A stretch of DNA of 30,066 nt from an uncultured Oscillospiraceae bacterium (GTDB taxonomy: Bacteria; Bacillota; Clostridia; Oscillospirales; Oscillospiraceae), in NCBI GenBank assembly GCA_910589085.1, contig CAJUSG010000028.1:1-30066 (forward strand), written 5' to 3'. The notes beneath the pieces were generated by a model. The model worked only from the letters and a program-made list of their open reading frames with translations. It searched no databases and was not told where the DNA came from. The position numbers and the translations under genes were made by a program. This document shows, one piece after another, positions 15,284 through 21,584 of this stretch; the first letter of the stretch is position 1, and every line of letters starts with the position of its first letter.

Positions 15284-16000
15284 TTATTTCTTCTCCTGTT
15301 TGGCCTTCCGCCCTCCGCTGATGGCGGTGACCCGCTCGCCGGTGTTGTGGACCACCTGGAGGACGGACTGGTACAGGACGGGGTAATCCCGGGCCAGGGC
15401 GTCGTTGGACATCTCGGGCATAGGCCCTCTGTCCTTCACGTGGGCTGCCAGTGCGTCGGCCAGCTCGGCCTCGCAGCACTTCATGTCCGCCTCAGCCAGG
15501 CCGGCCTGGAAGTGCCGGGGGGGCACGGAGAAGAAATCCGGGTTGTTGTCCGGGTTGGCGTCGTAGAGCCGGCGGTAGACGGTGTAGACGGCGGTGGACA
15601 GGTAGCCGGAGGCGGCCTGGATGGCCTCCCGGCTGCCCGTCTTGCCCAGCAGGCCAAAGAGCACGCCGATGGAGTTGACCAGCAGCTTTTTGCACAGCAG
15701 GGCCAGCACGCTCCCCTTGAGGGAGTTGTTCTTCTCATCGCTGAGATCATACAGCTCCTCGGGGGCGATGGTGGTGCCGTCCCGGGTAAGGGTGCGGCCC
15801 AACAGAAAGTCGGCGGACACGCCGTAATAGTCGCAGGCCTTCACCACAAAGACCAGGCCGGGCTCCCGCACGCCGTTCTCGTAGTGGCTGAGCAGGGCCT
15901 GAGAGATGCCCAGGTCGGCGGCGGCGGAGCGCTGGCTGACCCCTTTCTCCTGCCGCAGCAGGGACAGTGTCCGGGGGAACTCCGGATTTTCCATCTTCAT
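15284..16000 (-). CDS. XRE-family transcriptional regulator
   Basis: The 238-residue product has an N-terminal Cro/CI-type helix-turn-helix at about 10-68, with recognition region DLGISQALLSHYENGVREP and the characteristic YYGVSADFLLGR. The C-terminal 165 residues are mostly helical, with no enzyme motif that I recognise; they may be a dimerisation or ligand-binding region. The ATG at 16000 has GAGGTGA about 6 nt upstream; MENPEF two codons later is a possible alternative. It lies upstream of lepA and is divergent from pta. A perfect palindrome at 16075-16087 overlaps its likely -10 box, suggesting autoregulation (inference). Target genes are unknown; neighbouring pta is a candidate. Confidence 0.88.
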   Translation of the reverse strand: MKMENPEFPRTLSLLRQEKGVSQRSAAADLGISQALLSHYENGVREPGLVFVVKACDYYGVSADFLLGRTLTRDGTTIAPEELYDLSDEKNNSLKGSVLALLCKKLLVNSIGVLFGLLGKTGSREAIQAASGYLSTAVYTVYRRLYDANPDNNPDFFSVPPRHFQAGLAEADMKCCEAELADALAAHVKDRGPMPEMSNDALARDYPVLYQSVLQVVHNTGERVTAISGGRKAKQEKK

Positions 16001-16074
16001 GAACGTTCACCTCAACTCAAAATGTCAGGGACGGCGGCCCGCGGCCGTCCCGTCCCGGGAGCTTCAATACGCTT

Positions 16075-16087
16075 GGTATAGTATACC
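16075..16087. promoter_or_regulatory. Candidate operator over the XRE-gene promoter
   Basis: GGTATA-G-TATACC is a perfect 6-bp inverted repeat with a one-base centre. On the minus strand it contains TATACT, a good -10 box, with a weak TTACGC about 17 nt upstream. A GGGACGGC/GCCGTCCC hairpin (16028-16051) lies in the leader between this site and the gene. Overlap of palindrome and -10 suggests repressor binding, not proven. Confidence 0.45.
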
Positions 16088-16175
16088 TGAAAGCAATACC
16101 TGGCGTAAAGAGGAAAATGCAAAAAAATCTTTGGAATTTTTCATAGGTCGGGCGCAGAAAACTATGATACGGCCC

Positions 16176-16204
16176 TTGCATTTTTCCCCGGGAAATGCTA
16201 CCAT
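16176..16204 (+). promoter_or_regulatory. Promoter of pta
   Basis: TTGCAT (16176-16181), 17-nt spacer, TACCAT (16199-16204), with transcription expected near 16211 and a leader of about 48 nt. Confidence 0.6.
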
Positions 16205-16258
16205 ACTAATTGAGATTCTGGTGAGAAGCACCAATTTTGATTTGGAGGCAGATGTATT

Positions 16259-17233
16259 ATGTTTGGTAAACTCATTGATATCCTGAAGGCCCACCCCCGC
16301 AAGATCGTCTTTACCGAGGGCACCGACCCCCGCATTCTCGAGGCGTCCGCCCGCCTTCTGTCCGGCACCTTCCTGACCCCCATCCTGGTCGGCAACGAGG
16401 CAGAGATCCGCTCCGCCGCCGAGGAGGCCGGCTTCAACATCCGCGGCGCCGAGATCTACGATCCCGAGAACTATGAGAAGATGGACGCCATGGTAGAGAA
16501 AATGGTGGAGCTGCGCAAGGGCAAGATGACCGCCGACGAGTGCCGCGCCATGCTGAAAAAGGGCAACTACTTCGGCACCATGCTGGTGGCCATGGGCATT
16601 GCTGACGCCCTGCTGGGCGGCGCCACCTACTCCACTGCCGACACCGTCCGTCCCGCCCTCCAGCTGGTGAAGACCAAGCCGGGCAACTCCATCGTGTCCT
16701 CCTGCTTCATTCTGGTGCGGCCCTCCGCCACCGGCGGCAACATGGTGCTGGCCATGGCCGACTGCGCCATCAACATCAACCCCACCGAGGACGAGCTGGT
16801 GGAGATCGCCTCCGAGACCGTCCAGTGCGCCCGAATCTTCGGCGTGGACCCCAAGGTGGCCTTCCTGAGCTACTCCACCTTCGGCTCGGGCAAGGGCCCC
16901 GATGTGGACAAGATGCGCAACGCCGCCGAGAAGGCCAAGGCCGCCATGCCCGAGGTGCCCATCGAGGGCGAGCTGCAATTTGACGCGGCGGTCTCCCCCC
17001 GTGTGGCCCATACCAAGTGCCCCGACTCCCAGGTGGCCGGCTACGCCAACACCTTCATCTTCCCCGACATCAACGCCGGCAATATCGGCTACAAGATCGC
17101 CCAGCGTCTGGGCTCCTTCGAGGCCTACGGCCCCATTCTGCTGGGCCTGAACGCCCCCATCAACGACCTGTCCCGGGGCTGCAACGCCCAGGAGGTCTAC
17201 TCCATGGCCATCGTCACCGCCGCCCTGGCCTGA
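16259..17233 (+). CDS. pta: Phosphate acetyltransferase
   Basis: Converts acetyl-CoA and phosphate to acetyl phosphate and CoA, the first step of ATP-yielding acetate formation. At 324 residues it is the short, single-domain form. Typical features are IVFTEGTDPRILEA (16-29), GGATYSTADTVRPALQ (about 120-135) and SSCFILVRP (about 147-155). SYSTFGSGKG lies at about 203-212 and NTFIFPDINAGNIGYKIAQRL at about 264-284. The ATG at 16259 follows GGAGG by 10 nt. Acetate kinase (ackA), often adjacent, is not here; a terminator follows directly, so pta is transcribed alone. Confidence 0.96.
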   Translation: MFGKLIDILKAHPRKIVFTEGTDPRILEASARLLSGTFLTPILVGNEAEIRSAAEEAGFNIRGAEIYDPENYEKMDAMVEKMVELRKGKMTADECRAMLKKGNYFGTMLVAMGIADALLGGATYSTADTVRPALQLVKTKPGNSIVSSCFILVRPSATGGNMVLAMADCAININPTEDELVEIASETVQCARIFGVDPKVAFLSYSTFGSGKGPDVDKMRNAAEKAKAAMPEVPIEGELQFDAAVSPRVAHTKCPDSQVAGYANTFIFPDINAGNIGYKIAQRLGSFEAYGPILLGLNAPINDLSRGCNAQEVYSMAIVTAALA

Positions 17234-17249
17234 CAGCACAAAAGCCTAC

Positions 17250-17277
17250 AGGAGCACTTTTCAAAGTGCTCCTTTTT
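17250..17277 (+). terminator. Terminator of pta
   Basis: The stem AGGAGCACTT/AAGTGCTCCT is followed by TTTTTC, a canonical intrinsic terminator 17 nt after the stop codon. Confidence 0.92.
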
Positions 17278-17281
17278 CATA

Positions 17282-17311
17282 GTCATATCCGCCCCGCCTG
17301 TCCCATAAAAT
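17282..17311 (+). promoter_or_regulatory. SigE-type promoter of spoIID
   Basis: GTCATATC (17282-17289) and CATAAAAT (17304-17311) are 14 nt apart. They resemble the mother-cell SigE consensus (ATA-containing -35, CATACAAT-like -10). spoIID is known to be SigE-dependent in Bacillus, so the assignment agrees with the gene. It also explains the lack of a good SigA promoter here. Confidence 0.55.
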
Positions 17312-17332
17312 AGGGGGAAGGAGGTGGCCTGG

Positions 17333-18367
17333 ATGGCAAGTCAAGGCTTTGGCGTCCGCCAGACAATCAGTGCGGCCCTGCTTTTCACCGTAGTTCTGTT
17401 TTTTCTCCCCGCTCTGACGGTCCGGAGCGATCCGGCCGGTCAGTCTCCGGAGGCCGGCGGGCTGCCCAATGGCGAGGCCGTCCTCCCCATCGAGCGGACC
17501 CCCTCCGCCGTCTCCACAGGGGGGCGGGACAAGGGGCGGGCGGTGCGTCTGCTGACCCGGGAGGGCGAGGTACTGGACCTCACCATGGCGGAGTACCTCT
17601 GGGGGGTGGTGGCGGCGGAGATGCCCGCCGTCTTTGAGCAGGAGGCGCTGGCGGCCCAGGCCTGCGCCGCCCGGACCTACACGGTCGTCCGCCAGAACGG
17701 CAGCAAGCATCCGGAGGCCGACATCTGCGGCGACAGCACCTGCTGCCAGGCCTACATCGACCGCTCCGCCGCCGAGGCCCGCTGGGGCCTGAGCGCCCGG
17801 GAGTACGGCGAAAAGATTGACCGCGCGGTGGCAGAAACCGACGGCCTGGGCATCCTGTATGAGGGCAGCCCCATCCAGGCGCTCTTTTTCTCCTCCGCCC
17901 CGGGGAAGACGGTGGACGCGGTGGAGGTCTGGGGCAACCCGGTGGCCTATCTGAAGAGCGTGGACAGCCCCGAGGGGGAGGAGGTGCCCAACTACCGCAC
18001 CCAGGTGGTGCTGGGGGCGGAGGAGGTGAAGTCCCTCACGTTGGCCGCCTACCCCGGCGCCGACCTGTCCGGCGACCCGGGCCTGTGGTTTGGGGAGGCC
18101 AGCCGCAACGAGGGGGGCGGGGTAATCTCTATCCCTCTGGGAGGCGTCACCCTCACCGGAGGTCAGGTGCGCTCCCTGTTCTCCCTGCGCTCGGCCTGTT
18201 TCACCGTGGCCTGGGACGGCAGCCAGTTCACCTTTGATGTCACCGGCTACGGCCACGGGGTGGGCATGAGCCAGTACGGGGCCAACGCCATGGCGAAGAC
18301 GGGCAGCACCTTTTCAGACATTCTCACCTGGTACTACACCGGCACGGAGGTGGGAGAGCTGTGGTAG
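17333..18367 (+). CDS. spoIID: Stage II sporulation protein D (SpoIID)
   Basis: SpoIID is the septal lytic transglycosylase that, with SpoIIP and SpoIIM, drives engulfment of the forespore. The 344-residue product has an N-terminal membrane anchor (about 10-28), then the SpoIID/LytB domain. AEYLWGVVAAEMP has its catalytic glutamate at residue 96, followed by ALAAQACAARTYT. DICGDSTCCQAYID and the C-terminal GHGVGMSQYGAN (307-318) are also present. The ATG at 17333 follows AAGGAGGTGG by about 8 nt; the GTG at 17324 lies within that ribosome binding site. It has its own SigE-like promoter. The gene implies that the organism, or its recent ancestor, sporulates. Confidence 0.93.
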   Translation: MASQGFGVRQTISAALLFTVVLFFLPALTVRSDPAGQSPEAGGLPNGEAVLPIERTPSAVSTGGRDKGRAVRLLTREGEVLDLTMAEYLWGVVAAEMPAVFEQEALAAQACAARTYTVVRQNGSKHPEADICGDSTCCQAYIDRSAAEARWGLSAREYGEKIDRAVAETDGLGILYEGSPIQALFFSSAPGKTVDAVEVWGNPVAYLKSVDSPEGEEVPNYRTQVVLGAEEVKSLTLAAYPGADLSGDPGLWFGEASRNEGGGVISIPLGGVTLTGGQVRSLFSLRSACFTVAWDGSQFTFDVTGYGHGVGMSQYGANAMAKTGSTFSDILTWYYTGTEVGELW

Positions 18368-18394
18368 CTTCCCGCCAAAAATCAGATTTTCCTC

Positions 18395-18423
18395 TTGCGC
18401 CGCTCCCCGGAGTGTGGTATATT
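18395..18423 (+). promoter_or_regulatory. Promoter of candidate antitoxin RNA 1
   Basis: TTGCGC (18395-18400), 17-nt spacer, TATATT (18418-18423). No ORF follows on this strand. Transcription from about 18430 would run 85-90 nt into a strong hairpin. Confidence 0.72.
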
Positions 18424-18429
18424 AAAGAC

Positions 18430-18516
18430 AGCCAAAGAAGCACGTCACAACTTAACCATGCGTTCCACGCACAAAGCGAACACCCGGGGAGGTAGCCTCT
18501 CCCCGGGTGTCCTTTT
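18430..18516 (+). ncRNA. Candidate antisense RNA (type I antitoxin), about 87 nt
   Basis: Bounded by a good promoter (18395-18423) and a 12-bp terminator hairpin with CCTTTT (18480-18516). It has no start codon with a ribosome binding site. It converges on the small toxin-like gene at 18524-18619 and is complementary to the 3' part of that gene's expected mRNA, including the shared hairpin. This is the layout of 3'-overlapping type I antitoxins known from Bacillus and Clostridioides. A second copy of the same layout is at 20660-20783. Ends are predicted, not measured. Confidence 0.62.
18480..18516. terminator. Shared bidirectional terminator hairpin of TA-like locus 1
   Basis: A 12-bp perfect stem ACACCCGGGGAG/CTCCCCGGGTGT has a 7-nt loop (18492-18498). 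On the plus strand CCTTTT follows; on the minus strand TTCGCTTTG follows. It would end the antisense RNA and, less firmly, the toxin mRNA. Confidence 0.75.
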
Positions 18517-18523
18517 GTGCTGA

Positions 18524-18619
18524 TCATCTGCCCTTGCCGTGCCGGTCCAGCCACTTGCTTATGTAGTAGCCAACTACACTCGCTCCCACCGACATCAAGA
18601 AGCTCGTCACAAACTCCAT
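18524..18619 (-). CDS. 31-residue hydrophobic peptide, candidate type I toxin
   Basis: The peptide starts MEFVTSFLMS and has one membrane helix (about 3-21). It ends in a basic, polar tail YYISKWLDRHGKGR. The ATG at 18619 has a GGAAGGGGGTG ribosome binding site about 6 nt upstream, and a promoter (TTGCGG-N17-TATAGT) lies 50-77 nt upstream. In the predicted leader, GGAAGGG of the ribosome binding site (18630-18636) can pair perfectly with an upstream CCCTTCC (18651-18657), so translation may be damped, as in known type I toxin mRNAs. A convergent RNA with its own promoter overlaps the mRNA 3' end. The last ten codons recur, 27 of 30 bases identical, at 20631-20660. Toxicity is inferred from size, composition and layout; a small membrane regulator is the alternative. 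Confidence 0.7.
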   Translation of the reverse strand: MEFVTSFLMSVGASVVGYYISKWLDRHGKGR

Positions 18620-18667
18620 GCGCGCCACCCCCTTCCTGCTCCCAGTATGGGGAAGGGCAGCGAAAAC

Positions 18668-18696
18668 ACTATATCACAATTCGACACCCCCCGCAA
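18668..18696 (-). promoter_or_regulatory. Promoter of candidate toxin mRNA
   Basis: On the minus strand, TTGCGG (18691-18696), 17-nt spacer, TATAGT (18668-18673). The transcript would start near 18661, with a 42-nt leader that can sequester the ribosome binding site. The AT-rich stretch 18700-18800 holds no gene that I can see. Confidence 0.72.
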
Positions 18697-18803
18697 CGAT
18701 TAAATCCCGGCAACGGAAAGAAGCCAAATATTAAAATACAGGGTTCCTTATAGCTTCTGGTAAATTTTTTCAAAAAACCCTCCATTTAAAATATGAATAA
18801 ATC

Positions 18804-18832
18804 TTGACAGAAAAGCGGATGGCCTTTACAAT
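18804..18832 (+). promoter_or_regulatory. Promoter of rny
   Basis: Consensus TTGACA (18804-18809), 17-nt spacer, TACAAT (18827-18832). This is the closest match to the SigA -35 consensus in the window. Confidence 0.85.
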
Positions 18833-18839
18833 ATCAGGT

Positions 18840-19017
18840 GGACGAATATGAAAAACCTGTGGGGATGTTTTTCAGTTGCCGCGGGGGAGGCAGGCAGCCC
18901 GCCTGTCCAGCCCCTTGCGGCCTTTTACTGCAAGCCTGTACCGGGACAAGCCCCGGCGGCAGGCGCCGCGGCGGTCCGCCGCGGTCACGAAAAAACATGG
19001 AGGTGTAACAAGACCCA
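18840..19017 (+). other. Long structured leader of rny
   Basis: About 180 nt without a gene. It contains several GC-rich inverted repeats, notably CCGCGGCGG/CCGCCGCGG (about 18966-18984). A four-codon reading frame ATG GAG GTG TAA (18997-19008) overlaps the best Shine-Dalgarno sequence before rny. No known riboswitch consensus is recognisable. Confidence 0.4.
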
Positions 19018-20571
19018 ATGAACCCAATCATAGCAGTTATCGGAATGGTCGCTGCACTGATCCTCGGCGCGCTGGGCGGCGCGGTCTTCGGCTGGAACCG
19101 GCGCAAGGCCACGGCGGAGCGGGAGATCAAGTCCGCCGAGGACGAGGCCACCCGCATTGTCAACGAGGCCTATAAGAGCGCCGAGAGCAAGAAGCGGGAA
19201 GCTCTGGTAGAGGCCAAGGAGGAGATCCTCAAGGCCAAGAACGAGCACGAGAAGGAGGTCAAGGACCGCCGCAGCGAGCTGCAGCGCCAGGAGAACCGCC
19301 TTCAGCAGAAGGAGGAGAACCTGGACCGCAAGATGGAGAACATCGAGCGGAAGGAGGAGCAGCTGTCCGGCAGGCTGGCCAAGCTGGACGCCACCCAGGC
19401 CGAGGCGGAGGCCCTGAAGCAGAAGCAGGTGGACGAGCTGGAGCGCATCTCCGGCTACACCGCCGAGGAGGCCAAAAACTACCTCCTCAAGCAGCTGGAG
19501 GAGGACGTCACCCACGAGTCGGCCATGAAGATCAAGGAGATTGAGGCCCGCTTCAAGGACGAGGCGGACACCCGCGCCCGGGAGATCATCTCCCTGGCCA
19601 TCCAGCGCTGCGCCGCCGACCACGTGTCGGAGGCCACCGTGTCGGTGGTCCCCCTGCCCAACGACGACATGAAGGGCCGGATCATCGGCCGTGAGGGCCG
19701 GAACATCCGCACCCTGGAGACCCTCACCGGGGTGGACCTGATTATCGACGACACCCCCGAGGCCATCACCGTCTCCTGCTTCGACCCGGTGCGCCGGGAG
19801 ATCGCCCGGCTGGCCCTGGAGAAGCTGATCCTGGACGGCCGCATCCACCCCGCCCGCATCGAGGAGATGGTGGAGAAGGCCAAGCGTGAGGTGGACATGG
19901 TCATCAAGTCGGAGGGCGAGCGTGCCATCTTCGAGACCAACGTCCACGGCCTGCACCCCGAGTTAGTGAAACTGCTGGGCCGGATGCGCTACCGCACCAG
20001 CTACGGCCAGAACGTGCTCAACCACTCCATCGAGGTATCCCACGTGGCCGGGCTGCTGGCCGCCGAGATCGGCGCCAACGTCACCGAGGCCAAGCGGGCC
20101 GGCCTGCTCCACGACCTGGGCAAGTCCATCGACCACGAGGTGGAGGGCTCCCACGTGCAGATCGGCGTGGAGCTGGCCCGGAAGTACCGGGAGAGCGAGA
20201 ACGTGATCCACGCCATCGAGGCCCACCACGGCGACGTGGAGGCCCGGACCATCGTGGCCTGCCTGGTCCAGGCGGCCGACGCCATCTCCGCCGCCCGGCC
20301 CGGCGCCCGGCGGGAGAATCTGGAGAACTATATCAAGCGCCTGGAGGCCCTGGAGGAGATCACCTCCTCCTTCAACGGGGTGGAGAAGTCCTTCGCCATC
20401 CAGGCCGGCCGCGAGGTGCGCATCATGATTAAGCCCGACGTGGTCAGCGAGGACCAGATGGTCCTCCTGGCCCGGGAGATCGCCAAGAAGATCGAGGACG
20501 AGCTGGAGTACCCCGGCCAGATCAAGGTCCACCTCCTGCGGGAGACCAAGGCCATCGAATACGCCAAATAG
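19018..20571 (+). CDS. rny: Ribonuclease Y
   Basis: Membrane-anchored endoribonuclease that starts mRNA decay in Firmicutes. The 517-residue product has an N-terminal membrane helix (about 3-22), then a long charged coiled coil (about 25-190). The KH RNA-binding domain carries GRIIGREGRNIR at 220-231, and the HD catalytic domain has H365-D366 in LLHDLGKSIDHE. Length is normal. The ATG at 19018 is the only start in frame before the membrane helix; GGAGGTG lies about 12 nt upstream, a longer spacing than for its neighbours. It is transcribed alone from a consensus promoter to a strong terminator. It is flanked on both sides by TA-like RNA loci. RNase Y is known to act in decay of type I toxin mRNAs in Bacillus, but adjacency does not prove a link. 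Confidence 0.98.
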   Translation: MNPIIAVIGMVAALILGALGGAVFGWNRRKATAEREIKSAEDEATRIVNEAYKSAESKKREALVEAKEEILKAKNEHEKEVKDRRSELQRQENRLQQKEENLDRKMENIERKEEQLSGRLAKLDATQAEAEALKQKQVDELERISGYTAEEAKNYLLKQLEEDVTHESAMKIKEIEARFKDEADTRAREIISLAIQRCAADHVSEATVSVVPLPNDDMKGRIIGREGRNIRTLETLTGVDLIIDDTPEAITVSCFDPVRREIARLALEKLILDGRIHPARIEEMVEKAKREVDMVIKSEGERAIFETNVHGLHPELVKLLGRMRYRTSYGQNVLNHSIEVSHVAGLLAAEIGANVTEAKRAGLLHDLGKSIDHEVEGSHVQIGVELARKYRESENVIHAIEAHHGDVEARTIVACLVQAADAISAARPGARRENLENYIKRLEALEEITSSFNGVEKSFAIQAGREVRIMIKPDVVSEDQMVLLAREIAKKIEDELEYPGQIKVHLLRETKAIEYAK

Positions 20572-20574
20572 AGC

Positions 20575-20612
20575 AAATCCCGGGACGCCCCCCTGCGCCC
20601 CGGGATTTTTTT
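20575..20612 (+). terminator. Terminator of rny
   Basis: The stem around ATCCCGGG/CCCGGGAT has a C-rich loop and is followed by seven T. It lies 3 nt after the rny stop codon. Confidence 0.92.
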
Positions 20613-20660
20613 GGTCACCTTGTTTGCGGCTGGATTGACCGGCACCGCAAGGGCAGATGA
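20613..20660 (+). pseudogene. Remnant of a type I toxin gene (3' end only)
   Basis: In frame with the TGA at 20658 the sequence encodes ...GWIDRHRKGR. This matches the KWLDRHGKGR tail of the peptide at 18524-18619, with 27 of 30 nucleotides identical. Upstream there is no start codon, ribosome binding site or hydrophobic segment; homology stops close to the rny terminator. Downstream a hairpin like that of the intact locus and a convergent promoter are kept. It is therefore read as a 5'-truncated toxin. Confidence 0.68.
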
Positions 20661-20748
20661 AAGAGACCCCCGGAGAGTCACCACCTCTCCGGGGGTTCTT
20701 TTTTTGCGATGAAGTCAATGGTTGCGGCAAATCCACTGGCTTTCAGCC
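20660..20748 (-). ncRNA. Candidate orphan antitoxin RNA 2, about 90 nt
   Basis: On the minus strand, a consensus promoter (20755-20783) would start an RNA near 20748. It would run through a 12-bp hairpin (20666-20696) and end in TCTCTTTC. Just before the hairpin it carries CGCAAAAAAAGAAC, comparable with CGCACAAAGCGAAC in antisense RNA 1. Its toxin partner is truncated, so it could act only in trans or be a relic. Ends are predicted. Confidence 0.58.
20665..20705. terminator. Bidirectional terminator hairpin of TA-like locus 2
   Basis: A 12-bp stem ACCCCCGGAGAG/CTCTCCGGGGGT (20666-20677 and 20685-20696) has a 7-nt loop. TCTTTTTTT follows on the plus strand and TCTCTTTC on the minus strand. 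It closely resembles the hairpin at 18480-18510. Confidence 0.82.
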
Positions 20749-20754
20749 GAGTTC

Positions 20755-20783
20755 ATTATAGCACACCCGACAAAGATATGCAA
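20755..20783 (-). promoter_or_regulatory. Promoter of orphan antitoxin RNA 2
   Basis: On the minus strand, TTGCAT (20778-20783), 17-nt spacer, TATAAT (20755-20760). There is no ORF downstream on this strand before rny, which is on the opposite strand. Confidence 0.78.
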
Positions 20784-20806
20784 GGGGAATTTATTCACAT
20801 CCGTCT

Positions 20807-21052
20807 CATAAATCTGGAAAGCCTCCGAAACGACCGCCCGGTACGTCGTGTAGGGCAGGGGTTCTACCCCTGCCTATCCCCGTAAGGGGATAAAAGGGAA
20901 TCAGGATGAATCAGAAGGCCCATAAATTTGGAAAGCCTCCGAAACGACCGCCCGGTTCGTCATGTAGGGCAGGGGTTCTACCCCTGCCTATCCCCGAAAG
21001 GGGATAAAACGGAATCAGGATGAATCAGAAGGCAAGGGCAGAGCCCTTGCCC
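20807..21052 (+). repeat. Two 114-bp tandem direct repeats plus a terminal hairpin
   Basis: Units 20807-20920 and 20921-21034 differ at about five positions. Each carries a GGCAGGGGT/ACCCCTGCC hairpin with loop TCT (20854-20874, 20968-20988) and a TATCCCC/GGGGATA stem with a 4-base loop. A further hairpin GGCAAGGGC/GCCCTTGCC with loop AGA (21031-21051) follows. No ORF is convincing. The hairpins share design with the other palindromes of the window. Confidence 0.88.
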
Positions 21053-21064
21053 TACATGTGGAAT

Positions 21065-21406
21065 CTATTCCCTCTGATTTTGTTTCTGAAAGAACTGCAC
21101 CTGATTATGGACGGCCTCCTGCTGGTCGCGATAAAGGCCTCTCATAGTTTTAATCATCAGCGTTTCAGTTTTAGACAAGCGTATAGGTTTCACAGGGCTA
21201 TCTGTCAACTCCAAAAGATAATCAGCACTAATATCCAGAGTTGATGCTATTTGACTGAGCACCTCAGGCGGAAACTTGGTACGACCTATCATATATCCAT
21301 TCAAAGTAGATAGTTTAATGCCAAGTTGTTTGGCCAGTTCAGTCTGCGTAATTCCCCGATCATCAATTATATTATGGATTCTATTACCAATATCTATCCT
21401 ATCCAT
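21065..21406 (-). CDS. Small XRE-family regulator (Cro/CI-like)
   Basis: The 113-residue DNA-binding protein has a helix-turn-helix at about 8-62: ITQTELAKQLGIKLSTLNGY, then SQIASTLDISADYLLEL. A short C-terminal tail of about 50 residues is rich in glutamine and charge (QFFQKQNQRE). The ATG at 21406 follows GGGGTG by about 6 nt; the GTG at 21415 is part of that ribosome binding site. The gene is much more AT-rich than its neighbours and sits beside repeats, pointing to horizontal acquisition or a phage or mobile-element regulator. Two near-identical 11-bp boxes overlap its -35 region, so autoregulation is likely (inference). No partner toxin or integrase is adjacent. Confidence 0.88.
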   Translation of the reverse strand: MDRIDIGNRIHNIIDDRGITQTELAKQLGIKLSTLNGYMIGRTKFPPEVLSQIASTLDISADYLLELTDSPVKPIRLSKTETLMIKTMRGLYRDQQEAVHNQVQFFQKQNQRE

Positions 21407-21459
21407 GCGGTTCACCCCATAGATATTTTCCCAGTTTTAAGGATGTCCGTGTGGATTCT

Positions 21460-21508
21460 ATTTTATTTGCATAAATTTTTTCGTCAAAACAAATATTTCG
21501 ACAAAATC
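21460..21508 (-). promoter_or_regulatory. Promoter and candidate operator boxes of the small XRE gene
   Basis: On the minus strand, TTGACG (21482-21487), 16-nt spacer, TAAAAT (21460-21465). Two direct copies on the plus strand, TTTCGTCAAAA (21479-21489) and TTTCGACAAAA (21497-21507), are 18 bp apart, one over the -35 box and one upstream. Spacing near two helical turns suits a repressor. Confidence 0.5.
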
Positions 21509-21542
21509 TATACGAGATATGTGTATAATTGAGATGGGGTAT

Positions 21543-21570
21543 AAAAAAGAGCGCCGCTAATGCGGCGCTC
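21543..21570 (-). terminator. Terminator of gap
   Basis: On the minus strand, GAGCGCCGC/GCGGCGCTC with a 4-nt loop (21549-21570) is followed by six T (21543-21548). Canonical, and 15 nt after the gap stop codon. Confidence 0.93.
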
Positions 21571-21584
21571 CGGAAAAGGTCAGC

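Noticed and set aside
18840..19017. Known structured RNA (6S, tmRNA, riboswitch) in the rny leader
   Set aside because: No recognisable consensus; only GC-rich inverted repeats.
20807..21052. CRISPR array
   Set aside because: Only two long, nearly identical 114-bp units without distinct spacers and no cas genes.
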